Part shown: one piece after another, positions 1 through 8,429 of the stretch
How positions within the stretch are numbered: position 1 is the first letter of the stretch
How the letters are laid out: every line of letters begins with the position of its first letter
The notes under the pieces: generated by a model
What the model saw: only the letters and a program-made list of their open reading frames with translations
Told to the model about the DNA's origin: nothing
The model's database searches: none
Made by a program: the position numbers and the translations under genes
Source of the DNA: Gammaproteobacteria bacterium UBA7376
Lineage (GTDB): Bacteria > Pseudomonadota > Gammaproteobacteria > Pseudomonadales > Azotimanducaceae
DNA length: 41,459 nt
NCBI GenBank assembly: GCA_002470275.1
Contig: DKNY01000010.1
Location: forward strand, 1,198 to 42,656
Direction of reading: 5' to 3'

Positions 1-161
1 CCAAGGATCAGCGTTGCGCCCGCCAGTTCATGAGCATCCACCTTCGGCAGTGCCCGTTCAAAACACATCACCCAGAAGGGCTCTTCGGCCTCGCGCAGAA
101 GGCCGAGCAGCTCTCGGGTGATATTGCTGAGGTCGATAAACTGTTGGTTAAGGGTTGTCAT
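1..161 (-). CDS. Unidentified protein, N-terminal 53 residues (runs off window)
   Basis: A minus-strand frame stays open from an ATG at 161 to the window edge, giving about 53 residues beginning MTTLNQQFIDLSN. An AAGGA ribosome binding site lies about 8 bases upstream of the ATG, which supports this start. The fragment is acidic and Leu-rich and has no signal peptide or membrane segment. I do not recognise the family. It is divergent from the HpcH-type aldolase, so the 162-293 gap should hold both promoters. Confidence 0.55.
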   Translation of the reverse strand, partial: MTTLNQQFIDLSNITRELLGLLREAEEPFWVMCFERALPKVDAHELAGATLIL

Positions 162-293
162 GAAGGCGTCCTTGAGAATCAGGGCTCTTTGCATGGATAG
201 CTTGGATGCTCCCTAGTTCTTCAGAAATTAAGGTGGGGGCATGGCAACCGCCCACACTGTTATCGTATTGTAGGGATTGCACTAACTGTAGAG
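162..293. promoter_or_regulatory. Divergent intergenic region with no identified elements
   Basis: This 132-base gap separates the edge fragment (minus) from the aldolase (plus) and should contain two promoters. I see no confident -35/-10 pair; a TTGTAG-containing stretch around 270-285 has no well-spaced -10. Confidence 0.3.
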
Positions 294-1091
294 ATGACTA
301 TGAGAGAGAACAAGGCGTTATCTGCCTGGCAGCGAGACGAGCAAACTATCGGCTGCTGGCTTAGCCTGGCCAACAGCCATTCGGCCGAAGTCATGGCGCA
401 TACCGGTTTCGATTGGGTGTGCGTGGATCTTCAGCACGGCCTGGTGGACTACGCGGACATGGTGACCATGTTGACGGCCATCTCAACCACCGAGGCGACG
501 CCCCTTGTTCGCGTGCCTTGGAATGAGCCCTACGAAATCATGAAGGCCCTTGATGCCGGTGCCTATGGTGTCATCGTGCCCATGGTGAATAACCGCGCAG
601 AAGCCGAGCAGGCGGTCAGTGCCTGTCGCTACCCCCCAAAGGGCAACCGATCCTTTGGCCCGATTCGCGGAGCCGTTTATGGCGGGAAGGGTTATGCCAC
701 AGAGGCCAATGACCAGATCGCCTGTTTAGCCATGATAGAAACGGCTGAGGGCGTCGCCAAGGCGGATGAGATCATGAGCACACCTGGACTCAATGGCATC
801 TATATTGGCCCAGCTGACCTAGCTCTATCCATGGGCTTACCGGCCATGGGAGATCAGCCCCAGCCAGAACATCTGGAGATGGTCAAAAGCCTGCTGGAAA
901 AGTGTAAGGCCCATGGGCTTGCCGCAGGCATTCACACCTCCAGCCTGGAATTTACTCAGAAATACCTGGCCCTGGGCTTCAACTTCGTGACCTTGGCAGG
1001 TGATGTAGGTCATATGGCCAAGAATGCGGCCAGAGAATTGGCAGCGGCACGGGGCACCGAGGGCCCGAGTCGAGAGAGCACTGGGTATTAA
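294..1091 (+). CDS. HpcH/HpaI-family aldolase / citrate lyase-like protein
   Basis: A 265-residue class II (metal-dependent) pyruvate aldolase of the HpcH/HpaI family, which reversibly cleaves 2-keto-4-hydroxy acids to pyruvate and an aldehyde. Visible family residues are the VDLQHG motif with the catalytic His near 48, Arg 73 in LVRVPW, and the metal ligands Glu 149 (AMIETAEG) and Asp 175 (GPADLA). Length is normal for the family (about 250-270). Two in-frame ATGs, at 294 and 300, compete as start and neither has a clean Shine-Dalgarno. The exact substrate is not readable; family members act in homoprotocatechuate and related aromatic pathways. The zinc protease starts 25 bases downstream and may be co-transcribed. 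Confidence 0.88.
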   Translation: MTMRENKALSAWQRDEQTIGCWLSLANSHSAEVMAHTGFDWVCVDLQHGLVDYADMVTMLTAISTTEATPLVRVPWNEPYEIMKALDAGAYGVIVPMVNNRAEAEQAVSACRYPPKGNRSFGPIRGAVYGGKGYATEANDQIACLAMIETAEGVAKADEIMSTPGLNGIYIGPADLALSMGLPAMGDQPQPEHLEMVKSLLEKCKAHGLAAGIHTSSLEFTQKYLALGFNFVTLAGDVGHMAKNAARELAAARGTEGPSRESTGY

Positions 1092-1116
1092 AGAGCGGGG
1101 GTTAGATTAAATCGGG

Positions 1117-1797
1117 ATGCTATGGCTGGGTGTTGCACTGTTGGCGGTGATTTTCCTTCCCAACCTTTGGGTCAAGTGGGTGATGAATGCCTATGGACGA
1201 GACCTTGAGGGTATGCCGGGCACCGGGGGCGAACTCGCGAACCACCTGGTAGAGCGATTTGGCTTGAGCGGGGTGGAGGTCGAAGAAACGAACCTGGGTG
1301 ATCATTATGACCCCATTGCGAAGAGGGTCCGTTTGTCAGAGGCCAATTTTCGTGGTCGCTCACTGACGGCCGTTGCGGTAGCCGCCCACGAAGTAGGTCA
1401 TGCCATGCAGGATCATCAGCAGGATGCCCGGCTTCGCTGGCGCACCAAGCTGCTGCCCCTCGCTGATGTGGTGGCTCGGGTTGGGGCCGCCATCATCTGG
1501 GCTGCACCCATTATCGGCTTGGTGACGAAGCATCCTGTGCCGTTTTTCGCCCTGGCGCTGCTCGGTCTAAGTGGTCTGATCATGCGCATGCTGGTTCACT
1601 TGTTAACGCTGCCTATTGAATGGGATGCGAGCTTCGGTAAGGCCCTGCCCGTGCTTCAGGCCGGCGATTATATTGGCAAGGGCCAACAGGGGGTGGTTCG
1701 CCGAATTCTTACAGCGGCAGCGCTCACCTATGTGGCGGCAGCCCTCGCCGATGTGCTGAATCTACTGCGCTGGGGTGCTCTGATCTTTAGGCGGTAG
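1117..1797 (+). CDS. Membrane zinc metalloprotease, YugP/Zn_peptidase_2 family
   Basis: A 226-residue integral membrane protein with an N-terminal hydrophobic anchor, an HEVGH zinc motif at residues 91-95, two further hydrophobic segments around 118-162, and a TLPIEWDAS stretch near 165-172 whose Glu/Asp is the third ligand region of this family. Length and order match the YugP-type peptidases known from Bacillus. The active site should sit close to the cytoplasmic membrane face. The substrate is unknown. The ribosome binding site before 1117 is weak, so translation may be coupled to the aldolase gene that ends 25 bases upstream. Confidence 0.85.
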   Translation: MLWLGVALLAVIFLPNLWVKWVMNAYGRDLEGMPGTGGELANHLVERFGLSGVEVEETNLGDHYDPIAKRVRLSEANFRGRSLTAVAVAAHEVGHAMQDHQQDARLRWRTKLLPLADVVARVGAAIIWAAPIIGLVTKHPVPFFALALLGLSGLIMRMLVHLLTLPIEWDASFGKALPVLQAGDYIGKGQQGVVRRILTAAALTYVAAALADVLNLLRWGALIFRR

Positions 1798-1883
1798 CGG
1801 ATTGGTGTGAACATCATCACCTTGGCGCTGCCGATGGATACCGTTTGTCAGATAGGTTCTTCCTTTTAAGAGAGTAGGGGTCT

Positions 1884-2699
1884 ATGAAGAGGTACTTGAG
1901 ACAAAAACAGAAGGCGGTAGGCGTCGACATGCGCATCATAAGCTGGAACGTAAATGGGTTACGTGCCTGTCTAAAGAAGGGGTTTCGTGATTTTTTGGGG
2001 GCCTGTGATGCAGACGTAGTGGCCTTACAGGAGGTGCGAGCCTTTCCCCATCAGCTGCCTGAAGACATCACCGCCTCCTCGCAGTGGCATGCTGCCTTTT
2101 CCCCCGCGAAGCGGCCTGGCTATAGCGGCGTGGGTATTCTGAGCCGTTCAGAGCCCAGTCGGATCGAGACCTCCTTGGGCGAGTCGCGGTTTGATGAAGA
2201 GGGGCGTTTCATTGCCGCCCATTTTGGCCGTTTGGCCGTCATTAGCTGTTATTTTCCCAAGGGCAGTGGGAAAGACCGAGACAATTCACGTGTCCCCTAC
2301 AAGTTAGACTTCTACCGCGCGGTGTATGAGCGCATCGAACAGCTCAAGAAACGTGGTCCGGTTTTTATTGTAGGTGATTACAATACGGCCCATGCGGAAA
2401 TCGACCTTGCTCGGCCTAAGACCAATAAGAAGGCTAGTGGATTCTTGCCTGAGGAGCGGGACGAACTCACTCGATGGCAGGATGCGGGCTGGATAGACAC
2501 CTTCCGCGCACAGCATCCTAATGAGGGCGATCACTATACCTGGTGGCGGCAGTTTGGGGGTGCCCGCGAGGCCAACGTCGGATGGCGTATCGACTATGTT
2601 CTTGCCTCGTCTTCGGCGTCCAGGCGGATTAAGGACGCCTTTATCTGGCCGGAAGTCCAGGGGTCTGATCACTGCCCGGTGGGCGTCGACCTGATCTAG
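1884..2699 (+). CDS. xth: Exodeoxyribonuclease III family AP endonuclease
   Basis: Endonuclease/exonuclease/phosphatase-fold DNA repair enzyme that nicks DNA at abasic sites and trims 3' ends. The frame encodes 271 residues, but the conserved start MRIISWNVNG lies at residue 16, and an ATG there (1929) is preceded by AAGGCGGTAGG, so the mature gene may be 1929-2699 (256 residues), the usual family length. Seen motifs are SWNVNGLR with Asn 7, the metal-binding Glu in ALQE (35), GDYNTAH, RIDYVLAS and the terminal GSDHCPV with the catalytic Asp-His. The carotenoid oxygenase follows in the same direction. Confidence 0.95.
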   Translation: MKRYLRQKQKAVGVDMRIISWNVNGLRACLKKGFRDFLGACDADVVALQEVRAFPHQLPEDITASSQWHAAFSPAKRPGYSGVGILSRSEPSRIETSLGESRFDEEGRFIAAHFGRLAVISCYFPKGSGKDRDNSRVPYKLDFYRAVYERIEQLKKRGPVFIVGDYNTAHAEIDLARPKTNKKASGFLPEERDELTRWQDAGWIDTFRAQHPNEGDHYTWWRQFGGAREANVGWRIDYVLASSSASRRIKDAFIWPEVQGSDHCPVGVDLI

Positions 2700-2785
2700 C
2701 CAAATTCTTAGCCCCGATGGTGGACAAAGCGCCATTGGACCTGTATCCCTGGCCATCCACGAAATGGCACATAAGGGGATAAGAA

Positions 2786-4201
2786 ATGGCCTCTCTTCTA
2801 CCGAAACATCCACAGCTCCAGGGCGGTTTCGCGCCGCTACAGATGGAGTGTGATGCGAACGATCTTAGGATCGAAGGCGAGGTGCCCTTGGCGCTGCGAG
2901 GTGCCTTCTACCGCAATGGACCGAATCCTCAGTTTGCACCCAAGGGGTCCTACCATTGGTTCGGCGGAGACGGCATGGTGCATGCCTTCCATATCGCGGA
3001 GGGGCGCGTAAGTTACCGAAATCGTTGGGTTCGCACGATTAAGTTTAACCGCGAGCGGGAAGCGGCAAGGCCCCTGTTCAGTCCCTTCAACCCCATGGAG
3101 AACGATCCAAGCGTTCACAATGTGCAAACCGACGGCGTGGCCAATACCAACATCATTTGGCATGCGGGCAAGCTTTTGGCGCTGGAAGAGGCTCATGCAC
3201 CCTTCGAGCTAGATCCGCACAGCCTGGCCTCCATTGGCGTGCATGACTTTGACGGTAAGCTTCGCGGCCCAATGACCGCCCATCCCAAGATCGACCACGA
3301 GACCGGGGAAATGCTGTTTTTCGGATACAACGCGGAAGGCGGAATCTCTGAGGCTATGACGTTTAACGTGGTGGACGGCAAGGGGAATCTTATCCGCAGC
3401 GAATCCTTTAAGGCGCCTTATGCGGCCATGGTCCATGACTTTATGGTGACTAAGGAGCACATCATTTTCCCCATAATGCCGCTCACGGGCAGCATTGAAC
3501 GGGCCATGACGGGAGGTCCGGTTTACGCCTGGGAACCTGAAAAGGGCACTCATATTGGAGTCATGCCGAGACATGGGTCGGTGGAGCAGATGCGATGGTT
3601 CCGAGGTGAGGCATGCTACGTTTTCCACCCCATGAATGCCCACAGCGACGGCAACGAGATTGTGTGCGATGTGTGTGAGTATCCAGAAGCGCCGCTGTTT
3701 CCGGGAGTGGATGGTACTCCAGGCGATCCGAAGAAGGCCCTGGCCAAATTGGTTCGGTGGACCTTTGATCTAGATGCAGAAACTGACGGCTTTAGCCGTG
3801 AACCCCTACAGGACATGGTATGTGAGTTTCCCAGGCTTGATGAACGAAGAACCGGCCTGTCCTATCGCTATGGGTACTTTGCTGGGAATACGCGGCCTGA
3901 GGCCAAGGTGGGCGGGTTCAATATGATCGGTGCGGTTGACCATCTCACCGGTGCGCTAGACCTGTACAACGTAGGCGAGGCCTGCGCTACCAGCGAGCCA
4001 GTTTTTGTTCCTGCTTCAGAGACTGCGGCAGAAGGAGAGGGATTTTTGCTGGCCTATGTTTATGACGCGAATCGAGGCGCAAGTCATCTGGTGATCCTGG
4101 ATGCCCAGAACGTAGCCCAGGGCTCATTGGCCAAGGCATTTTTGGATCATCGCATCCCCTTTGGTTTCCACGGAAACTGGCGAGGCGCGGAAGCCCGATA
4201 A
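2786..4201 (+). CDS. Carotenoid cleavage oxygenase (RPE65/CCO family)
   Basis: A 471-residue non-heme iron oxygenase of the carotenoid cleavage family, which cuts conjugated double bonds in carotenoids, stilbenes or lignin-derived styrenes. The four iron-binding histidines of the seven-bladed propeller can be placed: His 166 (TAHPK), His 217 (VHDF), His 281 (FHPMNAH) and His 462 (GFHGNW). The N-terminal GAFYRNGPNP and GGDGMVHAF signatures are intact. AAGGGGATAAGAA before the ATG is a fair ribosome binding site. No carotenoid synthesis gene is nearby, so it may act on scavenged carotenoids or on phenylpropanoid-type compounds. The gene is convergent with modC with a 24-base gap. Confidence 0.93.
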   Translation: MASLLPKHPQLQGGFAPLQMECDANDLRIEGEVPLALRGAFYRNGPNPQFAPKGSYHWFGGDGMVHAFHIAEGRVSYRNRWVRTIKFNREREAARPLFSPFNPMENDPSVHNVQTDGVANTNIIWHAGKLLALEEAHAPFELDPHSLASIGVHDFDGKLRGPMTAHPKIDHETGEMLFFGYNAEGGISEAMTFNVVDGKGNLIRSESFKAPYAAMVHDFMVTKEHIIFPIMPLTGSIERAMTGGPVYAWEPEKGTHIGVMPRHGSVEQMRWFRGEACYVFHPMNAHSDGNEIVCDVCEYPEAPLFPGVDGTPGDPKKALAKLVRWTFDLDAETDGFSREPLQDMVCEFPRLDERRTGLSYRYGYFAGNTRPEAKVGGFNMIGAVDHLTGALDLYNVGEACATSEPVFVPASETAAEGEGFLLAYVYDANRGASHLVILDAQNVAQGSLAKAFLDHRIPFGFHGNWRGAEAR

Positions 4202-4225
4202 AGTCTCCTGTAATGGGTCCCAGGC

Positions 4226-5314
4226 CTAAAGGGCGTCTGGCTCCTCTACGCTAACGCTTTTGATGAGAGCGAAAACGCGCTGCCCGGGGCGAAGGTCAAG
4301 CTGCGCGACGGCGGCATGAGTAAGTTGGGAGACAATGAGTTGGTCACCAATGTTCAGCGAAACATGACGGATGCCATCATCCTGGGCGTCTTGGATAGCG
4401 TGAATCTCAGCCTCAAGGATGTTGCGCACGCTGAGGTGCTTGGGGCGTTCGCTAGCAATCACCACGTCTCTTGGATCGAAATAGCAATGGACCTGGGTAT
4501 CCTCGGGCAGGGGTTGGTTGCGCACGAACTGAAGGTGTTCTCCTGCCACGTTAATAAGGCAGAGCCTAAAGGCCTCATCGAAGCCAACGACCCGACCCTG
4601 CAGTAAGTTACGGCCGGCAAGGGAATAACCCGCCGGATCGAGCCGAAGCTTGGCCAGAACCGCTCGGGTACTGCCCTGGATCGCTACCTGACCCTGATCG
4701 AGGACCACCATGGTGGCGCACAGTTGGGCGACTTCGTCAGCAAGGTGACTGACATACAGTATGGGAATATCCAGGGCCTCCGTGATGCGCCGCAGATAGG
4801 GAAGAATTTCCGCCTTTCGGGCCGGGTCCAACCCCGTGAGCGGTTCATCCAACAGCAACAGCCTGGGTTGGGCCAGCAGAGCTCTGGCGAGGGCAACTCG
4901 CCTGGCCTCGCCTCCGGACAGGTCGGTACTCTGACGTTTGAGTAGGTGCCCGAGGTCTAGGGTGTCTACGATGCTGTCTCGGTGAAGCACTCCGTCGCCG
5001 CTGGCCACGGATGGCGCGCGCTGTTCGGCAAAATCCAGATTGCCCGCGACGTTAAGGTGGTTAAACAGCCGGTTATCCTGAAAGACGAAACCAACACCTC
5101 GCCGTCTAGGCGCCAGCCACTGACCTTTACCCTGCCAAATTTGTTCTCCGTAGCGCACGGTACCCAAACACGGCTCTAGGCCCGCAAGGCACCGAAGCAG
5201 GGTGGTTTTACCGCTACCGCTGGGCCCGAAAAGCGCGGTTGCGCCGGAGCTAACGCGCAGCTCAACGTCGAGCTTGAAGTCCGCACGGGCAGCTTTGATG
5301 TTTATCTGCAGCAT
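4226..5314 (-). CDS. modC: Molybdate ABC transporter ATP-binding protein ModC
   Basis: A 362-residue ABC ATPase that powers molybdate import. Seen are Walker A GPSGSGKTT (30-38), the Q-loop FVFQD, the signature LSGGE (132-136), Walker B LLLLDEP (152-158), the D-loop GLDPARK, and a C-terminal extension of about 130 residues ending in a Mop/TOBE-like oxyanion-binding domain (around 295-360), which distinguishes ModC from general ABC ATPases. Its ATG follows the modB stop directly (TAAATG), so the two are translationally coupled. No modA or modE accompanies it here; a modA candidate lies at 22059-22904. Confidence 0.95.
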   Translation of the reverse strand: MLQINIKAARADFKLDVELRVSSGATALFGPSGSGKTTLLRCLAGLEPCLGTVRYGEQIWQGKGQWLAPRRRGVGFVFQDNRLFNHLNVAGNLDFAEQRAPSVASGDGVLHRDSIVDTLDLGHLLKRQSTDLSGGEARRVALARALLAQPRLLLLDEPLTGLDPARKAEILPYLRRITEALDIPILYVSHLADEVAQLCATMVVLDQGQVAIQGSTRAVLAKLRLDPAGYSLAGRNLLQGRVVGFDEAFRLCLINVAGEHLQFVRNQPLPEDTQVHCYFDPRDVVIASERPKHLSVRNILEAEIHAIQDAQDDGIRHVSLNIGDQLIVSQLTHAAVAQLDLRPGQRVFALIKSVSVEEPDAL

Positions 5315-5986
5315 TTAGGACAGTCTCAGCGGTGAGCGTCGGTTCAGGGTGTAGACCAGGATGAGCACAATGAAGGAGAAAGCGAGGAGCAGCCCTGATA
5401 AAAAATGGGCCTGATCGTAGTTCAGGGTCTCCACCTGCTCGTAGATGGCAATGGAAATAACCCGGGTCTCTCCCGGGATATTCCCACCCACCATAAGGAC
5501 GATGCCGAATTCCCCCAGGGTATGTGCAAAGGTCAGAACAAGGGCGGTGAGATAACCGCCGCGGGCCAGGGGCAGCACGATATTCCAAAAAGTATCCATC
5601 GGCCCTGCACCCAACAGGGTAGCGGCTTCGATGGGTCCCTTGCCCATTTGGGAGAAGGCATGGGTCAGAGGCTGCACCATAAAGGGCAGCGAGTAGACCA
5701 TGGATGCGATGACCAGCCCGTGAAAGGAGAAAGCCAGCGTGGTGTCCGTGACGGTCAGCCAGGCTGATCCCAAGGGATTGCTAGGGCTGAATAGCAGCAG
5801 TAAGTAGAAGCCGATCACCGTTGGCGGCATCACCAGGGGCAGTGCCGTGATGGCCTCAATGACGGGGCGAAGAGGATGGCTCGTATGGGCAAGCCACCAG
5901 GCTAGAGGCGTTGCCAGGATGGCCAACAACGCCGTGGTGATTAGTGCTAGCTCAAGGCTGAGCCATATGGCAGGAAGCTCTGACAA
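5315..5986 (-). CDS. modB: Molybdate ABC transporter permease ModB
   Basis: A 223-residue inner-membrane permease with about five hydrophobic segments and the EAA loop (EAATLLGAGPMDTFWNIVLP) that docks on ModC, plus the GEFG and NIPGETR motifs typical of ModB. The start is an unusual TTG at 5986: an in-frame TAG lies two codons upstream, no ATG occurs near the N-terminus, and the TTG gives the normal length and N-terminal helix. modC follows with no gap. The exported methyltransferase-like gene ends 36 bases upstream, so modBC may share a transcript with it and with the transaminase. Confidence 0.94.
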   Translation of the reverse strand: MSELPAIWLSLELALITTALLAILATPLAWWLAHTSHPLRPVIEAITALPLVMPPTVIGFYLLLLFSPSNPLGSAWLTVTDTTLAFSFHGLVIASMVYSLPFMVQPLTHAFSQMGKGPIEAATLLGAGPMDTFWNIVLPLARGGYLTALVLTFAHTLGEFGIVLMVGGNIPGETRVISIAIYEQVETLNYDQAHFLSGLLLAFSFIVLILVYTLNRRSPLRLS

Positions 5987-6022
5987 GGTCTATATGCGTC
6001 CCCGAATCCCAGTGCTTGAGCC

Positions 6023-6898
6023 TTAGGCTGCTGGCTTGCGAAACTTGAGGGTCATGCGGTTGGATTCCCCAATGGCGCGCATGGCTGCTGCGGCCTCGGG
6101 CTTGTCCCGGCTGCCCATCAAACTGGGCGGCAGTCGCCAGACGATATCCTCTTCCCCATGTTGGTCCTTAGGATTGGCATTGATGTCTGACTCACTCTCG
6201 TAAATAAAGCCAGCGGCCTCCATGCTCTGGATGACGAAGGCCGGCTTTAAATAACCGCGCGATCCGTTGGCCCAAGCGTCGGACATTTCGTCCCGGGCTG
6301 CGTGCTGGACAATACCCGCAATGCCGCCGGGCTTGAGTACCTTATGCGCATCGGCGATGGCCTGGGTTAAAAAGCCACCCTGGTCTTCAAAGCGCGCCAG
6401 GTTATGCATGGCGCGGATGAATAAGATTGCATCCGCTGAACCGGCCATCTCCTCGGGTATGGAGCCAAAGAGAACGGCATCGACCTGGGCGCTGTGACGG
6501 TCGCGCCACCCCTCAGCGATCGCTGTCCAATCCGTGGTCCAAGTCGCCAGTTCGGCGATCCGCTCCGCGCTGATAAAGCCAAACAGGGGCCATATGTTCG
6601 CGGGGTAATTTGCACCAACGAGCTTCCCCTCTGGGCCTAGCGCGGGCAGGAGAATTTTGCTGTACCAGCCACCGCCAGGTAGCGCTTCGACCACCGTCAT
6701 GCCGGGCTCGATGCCAAAAAAAGCGAGGGTTTGCTCGGGATTTCGATACGGGTAACGCGCTTTCACCTCATCTGGCTGGGCGGCTAAGATGTCACCGAGG
6801 GAGGCCGCTTCCTGGGCGTGTGCAGTGTGACCATGATGGTCCCCGTGGCTTAGCGCGGCGAAGAGGAGCGTCGAGGCAAAAAGAAGTAGGTGTCTCAT
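6023..6898 (-). CDS. Exported class I SAM-methyltransferase-like protein
   Basis: The frame can extend to 7126, but that would overlap the transaminase; an ATG at 6898 with an AAGGA site 8 bases upstream gives 291 residues and a clear signal peptide (RHLLLFASTLLFAALS) followed by a His-rich stretch HGDHHGHTAH. The body has a Rossmann methyltransferase pattern: GMTVVEALPGGGWYSKILLP as SAM-site motif I, DAILFIRAMHN, and VLKPGGIAGIVQH as motif post I. Signal-bearing methyltransferase-like proteins of this type occur in many proteobacteria, but their substrate is not known to me, and SAM is not expected in the periplasm. It sits between the transaminase (55-base gap) and modB. Confidence 0.85.
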   Translation of the reverse strand: MRHLLLFASTLLFAALSHGDHHGHTAHAQEAASLGDILAAQPDEVKARYPYRNPEQTLAFFGIEPGMTVVEALPGGGWYSKILLPALGPEGKLVGANYPANIWPLFGFISAERIAELATWTTDWTAIAEGWRDRHSAQVDAVLFGSIPEEMAGSADAILFIRAMHNLARFEDQGGFLTQAIADAHKVLKPGGIAGIVQHAARDEMSDAWANGSRGYLKPAFVIQSMEAAGFIYESESDINANPKDQHGEEDIVWRLPPSLMGSRDKPEAAAAMRAIGESNRMTLKFRKPAA

Positions 6899-6953
6899 GG
6901 TGATTTCCTTATCAAAGAGGTCAGGCTCTGCCGATGGTACGTGAATTCCGCCA

Positions 6954-8276
6954 CTAATGAACTTGTGCGAGGGCTTCTCCGACGATTGAAGCAATGGACT
7001 TGATATCCTGTTCTTCTGAGGTGAATGCAGGCCCGAATTGAACGGTATCTCCGCCCCATCTGACATATAGCCCAAGCTCCCAGCAACGTACGCCAATCTC
7101 AAAGGGCCGAATGAGGGGGTCTCCATCTCGAGGGGCTATCTGCAGCGCGCCCGCCATGCCGAAGTTACGAATGTCGGTGATATGCGGTTGTCCACGGAGG
7201 CTATGTAGGGTGCGCTCCAGCACCGGTGCCAGGCGCTGGGCTCGGCCCACCATATCGTCGTCTTCAAAGACATCCAGTGCCGCCAAAGCCGCAGCACAGG
7301 CCACGGGGTGTGCAGAATAGGTGTAGCCATGGGGCAACTCCACCATGTGTTCGGGTAGATTCGCCTCCATGAAGGTCTGATAAATTTCCTCCCGCGTGAC
7401 CACCGCCCCCATGGGGATGACGCCATTGGTGAGGCCCTTTGCCAGGTTGATCATATCGGGCACCACGCCGAAAGCGTCGGCGCCAAATGCGGTCGCGCAG
7501 CGGCCAAAGCCGGTGATGACCTCATCGAAGATCAGCAGTATGTCGTTTTCATCGCAGATTTGTCGCAGCCGCTGGAGATAGTTCTTCGGCGGCACGATCA
7601 CGCCAGCAGACCCGGACATAGGCTCAACGATGACGGCTGCGATATTCGATGCGTCGTGCAGCATGACAAGTTGCTGCAGGTGGTCGGCTAGATCAGCCCC
7701 ACTCTCGGCCTGGCCCTTGGTGAATGCGTGATCCGCCTGTAGCGTGTGCGGTAAATGGTCGGCTTCGCCTAGGTTACCGAATAGTTTTCGGTTAGCTCCG
7801 ATACCGCCAATACTCGTGCCGGCGAAGTTGACACCGTGATAACCCTTATGGCGTCCAATGAAGCGTGTCTTGCTGGGCTGCCCCTTCATACGCCAGTAGG
7901 CGCGGGCAATTTTAAGGGCGGTATCCGCACACTCCGAGCCAGAGTTGGTAAAAAACGCATGGTTTAAATTGCCTGGTAGCATTTGAGTCAGGCGGTCGGC
8001 CAGTGCCGTTGCCCCGGGGTGGCTGAACTGGAAACCCGGTGCGTAGTCCATGGTGCCTAACTGTGCGGCGACCGCTGCGGTGATCTCCGGCCGGTTATGT
8101 CCATAGCCGCAACACCAAAGACCTGACATGCAGTCAAAAATCTTGCGGTCGTCCGGGTCAAAGAAGTGGCAACCGTCGGCTCTCACCATGATCCTGGGAT
8201 CTTTGTGGAATTGGCGATTCGCCGTATACGGCATCCAGTGGGCTGCCGTGGTCTGTGCATTTGCGCGTTGTTTCAT
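6954..8276 (-). CDS. Omega-amino acid--pyruvate aminotransferase (class III)
   Basis: PLP-dependent class III transaminase of about 440 residues, closest in style to beta-alanine/omega-amino-acid:pyruvate transaminases, which move an amino group from a terminal amine to pyruvate. Seen are the N-terminal HWMPYTANR, the substrate-loop CSGLWCCGYGHNRPE, FFTNSGSECADTALK, the PLP aspartate in LLIFDEVITGFGR and the Schiff-base lysine in NLAKGLTNG. A GTG at 8279 and an ATG at 8276 are adjacent; I chose the ATG, with AAAAGG about 12 bases upstream. It heads the minus-strand run transaminase - exported methyltransferase-like - modB - modC and is divergent from the crotonase gene at 8430. Confidence 0.92.
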   Translation of the reverse strand: MKQRANAQTTAAHWMPYTANRQFHKDPRIMVRADGCHFFDPDDRKIFDCMSGLWCCGYGHNRPEITAAVAAQLGTMDYAPGFQFSHPGATALADRLTQMLPGNLNHAFFTNSGSECADTALKIARAYWRMKGQPSKTRFIGRHKGYHGVNFAGTSIGGIGANRKLFGNLGEADHLPHTLQADHAFTKGQAESGADLADHLQQLVMLHDASNIAAVIVEPMSGSAGVIVPPKNYLQRLRQICDENDILLIFDEVITGFGRCATAFGADAFGVVPDMINLAKGLTNGVIPMGAVVTREEIYQTFMEANLPEHMVELPHGYTYSAHPVACAAALAALDVFEDDDMVGRAQRLAPVLERTLHSLRGQPHITDIRNFGMAGALQIAPRDGDPLIRPFEIGVRCWELGLYVRWGGDTVQFGPAFTSEEQDIKSIASIVGEALAQVH

Positions 8277-8429
8277 CACGTTGTCTGACCTTTTCTCTGC
8301 ATCATCAAATTCATGTCATCAGGTCCTGAGCCGCTGCTAAGAATACAGCAAGCGGGAGGCTATTGCCCTTGCAGTCCGTTGGGCATCGTTACAGACTGCT
8401 GCTCCAACCAGAGGCCGGAGGAGCGCATC

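Noticed and set aside
2304..2813. A long minus-strand frame opposite exonuclease III
   Set aside because: It is the antisense of a conserved gene with all motifs intact, has no ribosome binding site, and its product resembles no family.
5987..6022. ModE-type operator before modB, from a TATATG stretch at 5991-5996
   Set aside because: The palindromic pair of half-sites known for ModE is absent, and a similar short CTATATG near 22920 upstream of modA is too short to be meaningful.
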